64,000 nt of DNA from DATJKD01 sp963834855 (GTDB lineage: Bacteria > Pseudomonadota > Gammaproteobacteria > Steroidobacterales > Steroidobacteraceae), in NCBI GenBank assembly GCA_963834855.1, contig CAWIDH010000009.1:1-64000 (forward strand), given 5' to 3'. Positions within the stretch are counted from its first letter, which is position 1, and every line of letters starts with the position of its first letter. The notes below the pieces were generated by a model. That model ran no database searches. It worked only from the letters and a program-made list of their open reading frames with translations, and had not been told where the DNA came from. Below are positions 18,505-28,576 of this stretch, one piece after another. The translations under genes were made by a program, and so were the position numbers.

Positions 18505-19224
18505 TCAATCGAGCCAGCGCCGCAGTTCCCGTGTGACCTCCGCGGGCCGCTCGAACGGCGCCATGTGGCCGGAATCGTCGATGACTGCGAGCAGCGAACC
18601 GTTGATCGCCGCCGCAATGGCTTCGTGCTGCGCGAGCGGGCTCCAGCCGTCCTCGCGGCCGCAGAGCACGAGCGTCGGACAGCGGATCGACGGGAGCACA
18701 GGAGCCGCATCGGGCCGGTTGAGGAGCGCCTCGACCTGGTTGCGGAAGGTCGCGGGCGATCGCCGCTCGACCATCGCCTCGAGGGGCGCCATCACGGTCG
18801 GGTCCGCGCGGCGGGCCGGATGCACCATCGGTGGCAGCCAGGCGCGTGCAACGGCGCGCATCCCTTCGGTAAAGGCGAGCGACAGCAGCTCGCGCCGGCG
18901 GGCGGGCTCGCCGGCCGTGCAGGGGTGCACACCGGTATCGAGCAGGGCGAGGTGGGTCACGCGGAGCGGTGCCTGGCGGACGGCCTCGAGCGCGATTCGG
19001 CCGCCAAGCGAATGTCCCGCGAGCGCAAACGAAGGCGGTGCGCCTGCAAGGAGGGCTGCCGCCATGCCGGCGATCGAATCGAACTCATCGAGCACGGGCA
19101 CGATGACCTCATGGGTCGCCGCAAAGGCTGCGACCTGGTCCCTCCAGACGGTCTCGTCGCAGAGCAGCCCGGGGACCAGGATCAGCGCCGGCCGGGATGA
19201 GGGTTTGCCGTCACGGCGGGTCAC
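18505..19224 (-). CDS. Alpha/beta hydrolase
   Basis: 239-residue alpha/beta-fold hydrolase. The nucleophile elbow GHSLGG places S72, the acid is probably D191 (GREDGWSP), and the base is about H219 (DSGHMAPFERP). The oxyanion region is VPGLLCD. The family includes esterases, lactonases (3-oxoadipate enol-lactonase-like) and C-C hydrolases; nothing fixes the substrate. It ends convergent to the LysR gene and starts just before hairpin repeat copy 2, which separates it from the amidohydrolase gene upstream. Intact. Confidence 0.85.
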   Translation of the reverse strand: MTRRDGKPSSRPALILVPGLLCDETVWRDQVAAFAATHEVIVPVLDEFDSIAGMAAALLAGAPPSFALAGHSLGGRIALEAVRQAPLRVTHLALLDTGVHPCTAGEPARRRELLSLAFTEGMRAVARAWLPPMVHPARRADPTVMAPLEAMVERRSPATFRNQVEALLNRPDAAPVLPSIRCPTLVLCGREDGWSPLAQHEAIAAAINGSLLAVIDDSGHMAPFERPAEVTRELRRWLD

Positions 19225-19231
19225 GGTCAGT

Positions 19232-19296
19232 AATTCGGCTCAGAGCTCATTTATCCAGATTAATCGGCTCGAGCTGATTTGGCTCTGAGCCGAATT
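19232..19296. repeat. Dispersed hairpin repeat, copy 2
   Basis: Outer arms AATTCGGCTCAGAGC and the complement GCTCTGAGCCGAATT match for 15 bases around a 35-base centre that holds a second, degenerate half-copy (ATTAATCGGCTCGAGC). The element covers the 3' end of the neighbouring amidohydrolase gene, whose stop codon (19240) lies inside it, and the upstream region of the alpha/beta hydrolase gene. Confidence 0.7.
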
Positions 19297-20787
19297 TTCG
19301 AGGGCGACATAGCCGTAGCGAAGGTTGCTTCTCTGCCCGCCGCTGGCGCGGTACTCGGCGCGCATTGCGTCGATCGCATCGGCGGGCAGGGCGCCGAGGG
19401 TTGCCGCGGGGTCGAGGCGATAGAGCCGGGCGGCGTTGCCGCCGAAGATCGCGGCCTTCACCGGCCCGTCCGCGGGGCCGAGCGGTGTGAAGCCGTGCGT
19501 GGCCTGCATGTCCGCCGGGATCTCCAGGCGTCGGAGTGCCTCGATCTGCCACTGCGGCGATCCCCACCACACGCAGTCGGTGCCCCAGATCACGTGATCC
19601 GCTCCAAGCCCCCGGATCAACGTGCCGAGCAGCGCCGCCGCGAGCTTTGGATGCGTCACGCAGGTGTTGGCGAAACAGGTGCCGAGCTCGCCGTAGACAT
19701 TGCGCACGCCGAATTCGCGGGGAATGTCCGCGAGGTCTGATACCCAGTCGAAGCGGCCGGTGGCCTCGAACTGGGCAAGCTCCCGATCCGGCAGCTCGAT
19801 GAACGGCCGCATCGCCGAGTGATAGATGACGAAGTTGATCTGCGGCCAGTCGCGCGCGGCCTTGCCCACGTCCCAGACGGTTGCGTACTGCCACAGGTCC
19901 GGCCAGCTGGTGCGATAGTCCGCGGGCATCAGGCCCTTGTGGATGCAGAGCGTCGTCACGCCCGCCTTGAGCATCTTCTCGTAGAGCGGATAGACGTTGC
20001 GCTCGTCGTCCAGCCGCCAGTTGCTCTTCTTCCTGGTCTGGTACAGCGGATCTCCGATCGTGTAACCCTTGAGGCTCTCGGGCTTCCGCGTCTCGAGCAT
20101 GCGGTCCACCTCATCGAGCCAGCCCGGCGCGCCGGGCGTCACGATGCCGTGGCCCATCGCGCGGCGCGAGCCGGCGATGCGGTTGATGACGTCGCGCGCT
20201 GAGGCGATCTGGTCGTTGCTCAGGAACATGAGCTCGGCGTCGTCGGTCGGCGAGCCGGAGATCACCGCTACCTTGGTGTCGCTGTCGAGGAAGACTTCCT
20301 TGACGAAGTTCTGGAACTTGAAACGCGCCAGGCTGTCCGCGCCGGCGAGGGCCGGATTCCAGTGCTCCTTCGCGAAGCGCGCCGCCACGATCAGCATCTG
20401 CTGGCCGTAGTCGTCGCGCACGAAGTGCGTCTGGCAGTCGACGATGAACTGCGAGGCGAGTGCGCGACTGCGCTCGTCGGCGTGGCCGGGTGTCGCGGCT
20501 TCAGCCCGGCTCGTCGTGAACACGGGTCCGAAGACCTCGTTCATCGCCATGAATGCGGCCGCGAGACCGGCGCTCGAGGCGAGGAACTCGCGGCGCTTCA
20601 TGCCGTGCCGCGGCGCGAGCGTTTCGGCCAGGCCTTCGATGCGCGCCTCGACCTCGCGTTGCGCCTCGGTCTGGGGCAACGGCGTGTACTCGCCGTTCGA
20701 GATCATCTGCGTCGGGAGCGGCAACGGCGTCGTGGATTCGTCGGCGGCGCGCAGCGTCGCGAGGTCGGCATCGCTCAGGAAGCGCAT
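19240..20787 (-). CDS. Amidohydrolase (amidohydrolase_2) with buried Tat-like motif, paralogue A
   Basis: 515 residues; the start at 20787 has AGGAG seven bases upstream. A twin-arginine-like KRREFLASSAG motif followed by a hydrophobic stretch sits at residues 64-85, unusually far from the N-terminus. The rest is an amidohydrolase_2 domain with IVDCQTHFVRDDYG, YPLYEKM, FVIYHSAMRPF and IWGTDCVWWGSP, the last carrying the catalytic Asp. Closely related to the protein at 61964-63478. Its final residues after GYVALEN are encoded by hairpin repeat copy 2; the paralogue ends earlier. Reaction unknown; decarboxylases and hydrolases of aromatic acids belong to this family. Possibly exported. Confidence 0.85.
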   Translation of the reverse strand: MRFLSDADLATLRAADESTTPLPLPTQMISNGEYTPLPQTEAQREVEARIEGLAETLAPRHGMKRREFLASSAGLAAAFMAMNEVFGPVFTTSRAEAATPGHADERSRALASQFIVDCQTHFVRDDYGQQMLIVAARFAKEHWNPALAGADSLARFKFQNFVKEVFLDSDTKVAVISGSPTDDAELMFLSNDQIASARDVINRIAGSRRAMGHGIVTPGAPGWLDEVDRMLETRKPESLKGYTIGDPLYQTRKKSNWRLDDERNVYPLYEKMLKAGVTTLCIHKGLMPADYRTSWPDLWQYATVWDVGKAARDWPQINFVIYHSAMRPFIELPDRELAQFEATGRFDWVSDLADIPREFGVRNVYGELGTCFANTCVTHPKLAAALLGTLIRGLGADHVIWGTDCVWWGSPQWQIEALRRLEIPADMQATHGFTPLGPADGPVKAAIFGGNAARLYRLDPAATLGALPADAIDAMRAEYRASGGQRSNLRYGYVALENSAQSQISSSRLIWINEL

Positions 20788-20912
20788 TCGGAGACTCCTC
20801 ACGTACCGAGGGTTCTTCCGACGACGATACTCGCTTCGCGCACGGTCGAGTACGGGTGGCAATCGCTCGCCGAGACTGCGAATCTGGACAGGTGTACATC
20901 CGGACGATCGCC

Positions 20913-23012
20913 ATGAGCAGTCAATCGAGCCGGCGCTGGCTGATCGGTGCCGGCGTCCGCTCTCGCAGTCGGCTGCGCGTCCTGGCTCGCGATGGCCGAG
21001 CCGACAGTCATCGACGGCCGCGCGCTCGCCGACGAGAGCGACGGACGGAACTGGGCGGGATACGGTCGCACGTTCAGCGAGAGGCATTACAGCCCGCTCA
21101 CCGAGATCAATGCCGCGACGATCGGCCGGCTCGGGCTCGCCTGGAGTCTCGATCTCGAGCCGCAGCACGTCCTCTCGACGCCGCTCGCTGTCGACGGAGT
21201 CATCTACCTCGCGGTCGGCTACAGCGTCGTTCATGCCGTCGACGCGCGCACCGGGAAGCTCCTGTGGCGCTACGACCCGGGCGTGGCTGCAGCGCGCCGG
21301 CGTCAAGCTGCGTACGGGTTGGGGAATACGCGGGCTCGCGTTCTGGAAGGGACGTCTCTTCGTCGGCACGCACGACGGGCGGTTGATCGCGATCGATGCG
21401 GACGACGGTACGCCCGTGTGGAGCGTGCAGACGCTGGATCCCGCCGACGGGTCGTTCGTATCCGGCCCGCCGCGCGTATTCGACGACAAGGTCGTGATCG
21501 GCTTCGGCGGGGGCGACTTCGGTCCGGTCCGCGGCTACGTGACGGCCTACGACACCGCGACCGGTCGGCAGCTCTGGCGCTTCTGGACGGTTCCTGGAAA
21601 CCCGGCGCGCGGATTCGAGAATCCCGCGATGGAGCTCGCCGCGAAGACCTGGGGCGGGCGCTGGTGGGAGCTCGGCGGCGGCGGCACCGTCTGGAACGCC
21701 ATGACCTACGATCCCGAGCTCGATCGCCTCTACATCGGCACGGGCAATGGCGGACCGTGGAACCCGCGACTGCGCAGTCCCGGCGGTGGCGACAACCTGT
21801 TTCTCTGCTCGGTCGTGGCGCTCGATGCCGACACGGGCAACTACGTCTGGCATTACCAGACCACGCCCGGCGACGCCTGGGACTACAACTCGGCGATGGA
21901 CATGGAGCTGGCCGATCTCACGATCGACGGGCGGCCGCGCAAGGTGCTGCTGCACGCGCCGAAGAATGGCTTCTTCTACGTCATCGACCGGGAGAATGGA
22001 CAGCTGCTCTCGGCAGAGAAACTGGGCAAGGTGACCTGGGCGGAGCGCGTCGATCCGACGAGCGGCCGACCGGTCCTCGTGCCCAATGCACGCTATGAGC
22101 AGGGAGAGATATTGCTCTACCCGAGCTTCCAGGGCGCGCACAACTGGTTTCCGATGTCCTTCAGCCCGCGGACCGGGCTCGTCTACGTCCCGGTGATCGA
22201 GATGGGCTCGGTCTTCAGCGACAAGGGCATCGATGCGGCGCGCTGGACGCCGATTCCGCATTCGACCCAGTTCACCGGTCTCGCGGGCGCCGACGGTGAT
22301 CCGCCCGCCGACTCCGCCAGCAGCTCACTGGTCGCCTGGGACCCCGTGCGGGCGCGCAAGGTCTGGGAAGTGCAGACGCCGGGGCCGCACAACGGCGGCA
22401 CACTTGCAACCGCCGGCGATCTCGTTTTCCAGGGGCTCGCCGACGGTCACCTGCACGCGTACGCGGCGGGCGACGGCCGGCGCCTGTGGTCCTACGACGC
22501 GGGCACGGCGGTCGTCGGCACGCCGATCACGTTCAGCGCGGCAGGCCGCCAGTACGTCGTCATCCTGGCGGGGCCGCTGCACGGCTCGGCGGGTGGTTTC
22601 GGTTCGATGGCCGCCCAATTCGGCTGGAACGCACGCGAGCACCCGCGCCGCCTGCTCGCGTTCGCGCTCGATGCGAAGGCGAGCCTGCCCGCGACGCCAC
22701 CGCCGCGCCGCGTCGAGCCACTCGACGCACCGGGCTTCCAGGTCGATGAGACGGCCGTCCCGCTCGGGCTCGAGCAGTACACGCGCTGTCTGCTGTGTCA
22801 TGGTCCGGGCGCAGTCGCGGGCGGTACGGCGCCCGACCTGCGGGCATCGCCTATCCCGCTCGACGGCGCTGCATTCGCCGCAGTGGTCCGCAATGGCAGT
22901 CTCGAGACGCGCGGGCATGCCGAAGTTCCCGGAGCTCACCGACCGCGAGCTCGATGCGCTGCGCCACTACATCCGCTACCGGGCGCGACTCGCGACCCGA
23001 AGCAGCAAGTGA
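20913..23012 (+). CDS. PQQ-dependent quinohaemoprotein dehydrogenase, frameshifted
   Basis: Periplasmic PQQ beta-propeller dehydrogenase with C-terminal cytochrome c, about 700 residues when frames are joined. It begins with an export signal (MSSQSSRRWLIGAG, then ASWLAMA after a frame change near 20955). Family hallmarks: NWAGYGRTFSERHYSPL, repeated tryptophan-docking segments, ELGGGGTVWNAMTYDPELD, HYQTTPGDAWDY and the haem site CLLCHG. Frame changes occur near 20955, 21290 and 22915. The adjacent Cys-Cys pair that most PQQ alcohol dehydrogenases carry above the cofactor is absent from the aligned place (QRAGVKLRTGWG), unlike the paralogue at 39827. Likely oxidises an alcohol or aldehyde on lignin dimers or related compounds. 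Confidence 0.82.
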
Positions 23013-23231
23013 GCCGCGGCCGGCGCAGGCGTTCTACGGCGGCTGTCGAGTCGCTATGACTGCAAGCGGCGACGCGCGATACGGTTGCAGAGCAACGAGT
23101 GACCGGACAGGGCGGTTTTTGGCGCACATCGAGCTGTGTAGACGTGCGGCGGCCGTGCGACCAGCTGATTGTGCGGTTGTCTCCTCGTATGAATCGTCCT
23201 ATAAGAAGGGTCAAAAGATGCTCCGTTGCCC

Positions 23232-24632
23232 ATGGACCGTCCTCATCGATACCCACTTCGAGCCGCCGTAGCGGCGATTGCGGTCGGCTTCACGGTCTGC
23301 GCCGCCGCGGCCGAGCGGGTTGAGCACGTTTCGACGCAGACTGAATTTTCCCCGCCCGCGGCTGGTCCGAACTCGAGCGTCGACATCGAAGCAGCGCTCG
23401 CCCGAGTCGACGCAGCCAGATCTCGCGCCGATGCCGATCCGCTCGCGCTCCAGGATGCGCTGACCGCTCTGGGGGACGCTTTTCTCAACGCAAGTCAGTA
23501 CGCAACTGCCGAAGCCGCCTACGCGGAGGCGCTGCAACTGGCGGAACAGCTCGGCGGACTTCAGGGCGAGCGCGTGCTCACTCCGCTGCTGGGCCTGGGG
23601 AATGCGCTCGCCGGATCCGGGCGTCACGAGGAAGCCGTTCCTCGCCTGCAGCGAGCGGTGGCGATCGCGCGCGTGCAGTATGGATTGTTCGACCTGCATC
23701 AGCAGGACACGCTCAAGACGTTGGCGACCAGCCTGACTGCGGTCGGTCGCGTGCCGGAAGCGCAGGATCTCATGATCTACAGGGCGCGTGTCGCGGAGAA
23801 GACGTACGGCGAAGGAAGCCCGGAGGTCATTCCGGCGCTGTGCGACCTGGGGGACTGGTTCGCCGAAGTCGGCATGTCCCCCGAGGCTCGCATGACTTTT
23901 CAGATGGCGCTCAACATAGTCGGATCGAAGCTGTCTCTGGACGACCCGGTTATCGTTGAGCCCCTGCGAGGGATAGCCCGGATGTACATGCGCAGGCAGA
24001 GCTATCCGGAGTCCGCGCTGCGCCCGCGCGAGGCGCCCCCGTTTTACCAGTTCGCCCACGTTGGCCCTCCGCCCCCGTTTCGCTTCGACGCCGGGGGCAA
24101 GGCCATCGTCGAAGCCAGGGTGCTCAATCGGGAGGGCGAGTATGCGCTGCAAAGGGCATTGCGGGTCCTGGAGGCGGATCCGCGCGCGTCGACGCAGACG
24201 CGGATCGAAACGCTGATCCAGATGGGCGATTGGTACCAGATCAAGAAGTCTCCGCGCGAAGCGCTGCCTCACTATCAGCGCGCCTCGCAGCTCATCCGCA
24301 TAGCGCCGAGTCTGTCGGGGTCCGCGGCCGCGGCGCTGGACTTTCCGGTGCGCGTCTCCTATCCGACACCAGAGATCGTGGCTAACGTCCTGGCGCTGCC
24401 GCCGGAAGAAACGCAGTCTCACTACGTGCAGATCGAGTTCACCGTCGCCGCTGATGGATCGGTCTCGGATGCGCGCGTGGTGGATCACGACACGCGCGAT
24501 CGATACGCGGACGACATTCTCGACGCCATGCGCGCTGCGCGCTTTCGGCCGAAGTTCGTCGATGGACAGGCGGTCGCGACGCCCGCAATAACCTATCGCG
24601 AGGTCTTCTGGACCGCCAAGTCGCGGGAATGA
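23232..24632 (+). CDS. Exported tetratricopeptide-repeat protein with TonB C-terminal-like domain
   Basis: About 466 residues. A signal peptide (RAAVAAIAVGFTVCAAAA) is followed by tetratricopeptide-like helices through roughly residues 60-330 (ALTALGDAFLNASQYATAEAAYAEAL). The C-terminus resembles a TonB_C domain (VQIEFTVAADGSVSDARVV, MRAARFRPKF). It may be a periplasmic partner in energy transduction to TonB receptors or an assembly factor; function not known. A TTG two codons upstream (23226) is an alternative start. Regulation not apparent; 219 bases without an obvious gene precede it. Confidence 0.75.
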   Translation: MDRPHRYPLRAAVAAIAVGFTVCAAAAERVEHVSTQTEFSPPAAGPNSSVDIEAALARVDAARSRADADPLALQDALTALGDAFLNASQYATAEAAYAEALQLAEQLGGLQGERVLTPLLGLGNALAGSGRHEEAVPRLQRAVAIARVQYGLFDLHQQDTLKTLATSLTAVGRVPEAQDLMIYRARVAEKTYGEGSPEVIPALCDLGDWFAEVGMSPEARMTFQMALNIVGSKLSLDDPVIVEPLRGIARMYMRRQSYPESALRPREAPPFYQFAHVGPPPPFRFDAGGKAIVEARVLNREGEYALQRALRVLEADPRASTQTRIETLIQMGDWYQIKKSPREALPHYQRASQLIRIAPSLSGSAAAALDFPVRVSYPTPEIVANVLALPPEETQSHYVQIEFTVAADGSVSDARVVDHDTRDRYADDILDAMRAARFRPKFVDGQAVATPAITYREVFWTAKSRE

Positions 24633-24803
24633 CCAGGATGCTCGGCTTCGCCGTCACGGCGCCGGTGAGCAGCCAGGTAGCTTCGTAGCCGGCAAACTTT
24701 CGTCCGGCGCAGATCAGTCAACGTCCGCTTCTGGTCCGGAAGCCGTCAATCGCGAGGCTCTTGCCTACGCGGCTCGACGACAAACGGGTAATTGCTTTCA
24801 GGC

Positions 24804-26120
24804 CTACGCGACGCCGGCTTCCTCGTATCGCAGCAGCAGGATCGCGGCGGCGCCGAGCAGGGAGCCGAGCGCCATGATTGCGGCCACGGTCGGGAAGCGT
24901 GGAGCCCGCGACGAACAGGAAACCCGCCGCGATCGGCCCGAGCGCCGCGCCGCCGCGACCCACGCCGATCACGAAGCCGGTGCCGCTCGCGCGGATCTTC
25001 GCCGGGAATGACTGCGCGAACATCGCGTACAGTCCGACGATCCCTGCATTGCAGAAGAACCCGGTGCCCGCGGCCAGCATCGAGAGCTGCGTCGAGCTCG
25101 GATCGCCGAGCGGCCGAAGAACACGACCATGACTGCCGTGAGGGCCAAGCGCGCCGATCACGAGCCTGCGCACGCCTACGCGCTGGGTGAGCAGGCTGAA
25201 GAGCAACGCCCCGAGGCGCCGCCGACGTTGGCCCAGACCAGCACGCCGCCGGCGGAGGCGGGCTCGAAGCCCATGTCCACGACGATCTTCGGGATCCACT
25301 TCAGCATGAAGTAGAACGTCATGATGTGCGCGAAGTAGGCCGTGGTGAGCAGGATGGTCGACCGCGCGAGCTGCGGGGAGAACAGCTCGACGAGCGAATT
25401 CCTCCGCACCGCTGCGGCCGCAGGCGCGGGCGGCAGCGCGTTGACCGCGCGATGACCCAGCCTGCGCAGCGTCTCGTTGACGCGCGCAAGCGCGTTGGCG
25501 GGCCGGCGCTCGACCAGGTAGCTGACGGATTCCGGCAGCAGCCACAGCACGAGCGGTATGCAGGCCGCCGTCGCGAACCCGCCGAAGGCGAAGACCGAGC
25601 GCCAGTTGCCGTCCGCAAGGAGCTGCGTGGCGATCGTGCCGCCGAAGACGGCGCCGAGCGGGTAGCCCGCCGCCATCAGCGTCACCGCGAGATTGCGCCG
25701 GCGGTTGTTGGCGCATTCGGCGGCGACGGCGTTGATCGCGGCGAGCATTCCGCCGATACCGATGCCGGTCATGAACCGGAACAGCGACATCGGCTCGACG
25801 CCGCGGGCGGTGGTGGCGAGGAACATGCCTGCCGTCATCAGGGCCAGGCAGCCGAGGACCGTCGGCCGGCGGCCGATCCGGTCCGCGACGTTGCCGAGCG
25901 CGAACGAGCCCAGCGCCATGCCGATGATCTCCATCGACAGGACGATGCCGAGCGACGCGCGGTCGATGCCCCATTCCTTCGCGATTCCGGGCGATGCAAA
26001 GCTGATCGCGAGCACGTCGAACCCGTCGAGCGCCACCAGCAGCACGCACAGGCCCACGGCGACCGCCTGCCTCGAGCTCATGCGCTCGAGCGCGAGGATG
26101 GCGCGCGGATCGTCGGTCAT
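24804..26120 (-). CDS. MFS transporter, aromatic acid:H+ symporter (AAHS) type, frameshifted
   Basis: Inner-membrane carrier, about 439 codons. The signature of AAHS members, DGFDVLAISFASPGIAKEWG, is in the first helix, and the A-motif loop GNVADRIGRRP follows helix 2. The first two thirds read cleanly from ATG 26120 (AGGGGG upstream); the frame then changes near 25190, 25120 and 24890 and the protein ends with LLLRYEEAGVA at 24804. PcaK/VanK-like transporters of this group import protocatechuate, vanillate or 4-hydroxybenzoate, matching the catabolic genes around it. Frameshifts are probably sequence errors. Confidence 0.8.
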
Positions 26121-26166
26121 GGTGCCCCCTGCGGCCCGGATGGGTCGGGCGCCCGCATGATACAGA

Positions 26167-27069
26167 TCAGCGATCGCGTTGCTGCTGCTCTGCGCGTTCG
26201 CGCCGCCGGGCGGCGAAGACCTCCTGGCGCCGGGCTGCGCCCGGGTCGTCCTTCGGATCCGGTAACGCCGCAAGCACGCGATCGAGTCGCTGGATGAGCT
26301 CGTCGCGGAATTCGGAGTACGGGATGATGTAGAGCTCGTTGCGCTCGACGCCCTCGAGCACCTTGCGGCCCAGCTCGACGGGATCGAGCCCCGGTTCGAT
26401 GACCGCCTTCAGGCTGGCCATCATCGCCGGGTCGGCGCCGTAGTAACCGGTGCGGGCGAGGTGCGCCGGTCGGGTCAGGACCGCTTCGTGGATGTTGGTG
26501 TTCACCGCGCCCGGGCACAGGACCGAGACGCCGATCCCGTGTGGCTCGAGATCCAAGCGCAGGCACTCGCTCAAGCCGCGAACGGCGAACTTGGTCGTCG
26601 AGTAGATGCCGGTGCCGGACAGCGACAGGAAGCCCGACATCGAGGCGGTGTTGACGATGTGTGCGCCCAACCCGTGCGCGAGCATGCGCGGCACGAAGGT
26701 CTGGATGCCGTTGATCACACCGCCCAGGTTGACGCTCAACTGCCAGTCCCAGTCGTCGAAGGTCGCGTTCTGCATCGGCCCGAACTGGCTCACGCCGGCC
26801 GTATTGCAGAGCAGCTGCACGGGACCGAAGGTCCGTTCCGCCTCGTCCGCGGCGCGGGCCCAGGCGGCACGATCGGTCACGTCGAGGCGGATCGCGTGCA
26901 CCTGCGCGTCCTGCTTCGCGAAGTAGGTCATCGCCTCGTCGAGGTGGTCCTGGCGGATGTCGGCGATGACGACCTTCATGCCGGCCGCGGCGAAGACCTT
27001 CGCCTGGCCGAGTGCGACGCCGCTCCCGCCGCCCGTGATGAATGCAACCTTGCCTGACAGATCTCTCAT
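26167..27069 (-). CDS. LigD-like C-alpha dehydrogenase (short-chain dehydrogenase), copy 1
   Basis: 300-residue SDR: cofactor loop TGGGSGVALG (12-21), D63, NTAG (89-92), S143, Y156 and K160. It has the LigD-family features QAKVFAAAGMKVVIAD, SQFGPM, VNLGGVINGIQTFVPRM, GIGVSVLCPG..NTNIHEA and a C-terminal YIIPY segment, all matching my memory of SYK-6 LigD/LigL/LigN. These enzymes oxidise the benzylic alcohol of beta-O-4 aryl ether dimers. It has GGAGG five bases before the ATG and overlaps the preceding stilbene dioxygenase gene by four bases, so they form one transcription unit. Substrate assignment is by similarity, not proven. Confidence 0.82.
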   Translation of the reverse strand: MRDLSGKVAFITGGGSGVALGQAKVFAAAGMKVVIADIRQDHLDEAMTYFAKQDAQVHAIRLDVTDRAAWARAADEAERTFGPVQLLCNTAGVSQFGPMQNATFDDWDWQLSVNLGGVINGIQTFVPRMLAHGLGAHIVNTASMSGFLSLSGTGIYSTTKFAVRGLSECLRLDLEPHGIGVSVLCPGAVNTNIHEAVLTRPAHLARTGYYGADPAMMASLKAVIEPGLDPVELGRKVLEGVERNELYIIPYSEFRDELIQRLDRVLAALPDPKDDPGAARRQEVFAARRRERAEQQQRDR

Positions 27070-28559
27070 GTCGCCTCCAGTGCATTCGGGCCATGCGTTC
27101 GCTGCTCCGGCACCCACCAGCCGTGGATCTGCTGGTGGATCCTCGTCGGCAGTCGCACGGTGGCGAGCGGGCCGTCCTCGAGGCGTGTCGCATCGAGGAC
27201 GAGCAGGTCGTTGCGGGTCTCCAGCCAGCGGCTGACGACGCCGATGAGGTAGCCGTCGCCTTCGGCCGCGCGCGCATGGCGCGGCACGAAGCAGCATTCC
27301 TGCACGCTCGAGTCGGGACCGGCGAAGAAGGTCGTCGTGCGGCGGGTCGCGTGATCGAATCGCGTCCAGCAGTTGATGGGGCGCATCGGACTCGCGCCCA
27401 GCCGCGGGTCCAGCGGTCGCGCGGCGTCGAGCGTCGGCATGAAGCCGACGCCGTACGGAATCGTCTGGTACCGATCGTCCTGGCGCGACAGCATCCCGTT
27501 TTCCGGATACAGGATCTCCATGTCGTAGTCCGGCCGCGACTTGGCGAGATCCACCGAAAGACGCGTCACGCGACCCTGTGCGCGAACGGGGTCGAATGGA
27601 GCGCCGTCGAGATTGGGGAAGAACGGAAACTGGTTCGTCTCGGCCATGTCCATGTCGACGTAGAGCCGCGTGCCGTCGGAGAACGTGCCCATGGTGTGCG
27701 TCGCGCAGCGCTCGGGGCCTCTGAACCAGCGCAGGTCGCTGCCGTCGCCGCCGCGGCGCAGCACGCCGAGCCAGGTCGGCAGGCGCGAGTCCCAGGCGAA
27801 ATGCAGCTGGCCCTGCTTCATCCGCTCCACGCTGGTCACCATCGGAGTTGCGAGGAACGCGACGTGCGTCTGCGTGACGGCGAAGTCGTGGATGAAACCG
27901 ACGTAGGGTGCCTTGATCCAGGCTTCCCAGGTGAGCCGGCCGCGCGTGTCGAAGCTCATGATCGCGATATCGTCGGTCGCCTCGCCGCGCGCTTCGTAGC
28001 CGAACGCGACGAGCTCGCCGCTCTCGGAATCGATCTTCGGGTGCGCCGTGAAGGTCAGGCTCTTGAGCTGACCGCCGAACGTGTAGTAGTCATCGAGCGT
28101 CGCGAGCGAGTCCGCATCGACCACGACCGGGGGGCTGTCCTCCTTCAGCACGAGCAGCTTTCCGTGATGGTAGACGACACCCGTATTCGCCGTGCCGCGG
28201 CTCAAGCCCGCGACGCGTACGTCGTCCGTGTACGGGTTTCGGTAGGTGCCGAACAGAGACTCGCGCGCCGCGGCCTGTGCCTTGTAGCGCTGCGTGCGCA
28301 CATAGCGGCTGCGGTAGTCGACGTGGCCGTCCGCGAAACGGAACACGCCCAGATGCCCTTCGCCGTCGAACGGAATGTTCGGCAGGCGCGGCGGGTACTG
28401 GAAGTCCGGGCCGATGCGGTAGAAGCTGCCGCGAAGGTCGGCCGGGAGCCGGCCCTCGACCTCGCAATCGCGCAGGTCGACTTCCATCCGGAACGGAGTG
28501 TAGAACCCCTGCAGCAGCGGCTGCCTGCCGGACGGCGGAGCTGTGGTGAAAGTCGACAT
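27066..28559 (-). CDS. Carotenoid-oxygenase-family, lignostilbene dioxygenase-like enzyme
   Basis: 497-residue seven-bladed propeller oxygenase with the four iron histidines at H173 (TAHPK), H224 (GFIHDF), H288 (CATHTMG) and H479 (IHGWW). Y106 in TYRNPY and K139 in LKEDS occupy the places where NOV1/LsdA-type enzymes hold the Tyr/Lys pair that recognises a para-hydroxyl, so cleavage of a lignostilbene or resveratrol-like central double bond to two benzaldehydes is likely. The product would be vanillin or a related aldehyde. It is co-transcribed with an MFS gene (17-base gap) and the LigD-like gene (overlap). Intact. Confidence 0.87.
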   Translation of the reverse strand: MSTFTTAPPSGRQPLLQGFYTPFRMEVDLRDCEVEGRLPADLRGSFYRIGPDFQYPPRLPNIPFDGEGHLGVFRFADGHVDYRSRYVRTQRYKAQAAARESLFGTYRNPYTDDVRVAGLSRGTANTGVVYHHGKLLVLKEDSPPVVVDADSLATLDDYYTFGGQLKSLTFTAHPKIDSESGELVAFGYEARGEATDDIAIMSFDTRGRLTWEAWIKAPYVGFIHDFAVTQTHVAFLATPMVTSVERMKQGQLHFAWDSRLPTWLGVLRRGGDGSDLRWFRGPERCATHTMGTFSDGTRLYVDMDMAETNQFPFFPNLDGAPFDPVRAQGRVTRLSVDLAKSRPDYDMEILYPENGMLSRQDDRYQTIPYGVGFMPTLDAARPLDPRLGASPMRPINCWTRFDHATRRTTTFFAGPDSSVQECCFVPRHARAAEGDGYLIGVVSRWLETRNDLLVLDATRLEDGPLATVRLPTRIHQQIHGWWVPEQRTHGPNALEAT

Positions 28560-28576
28560 CTGCGCCCCGCGCCGTC

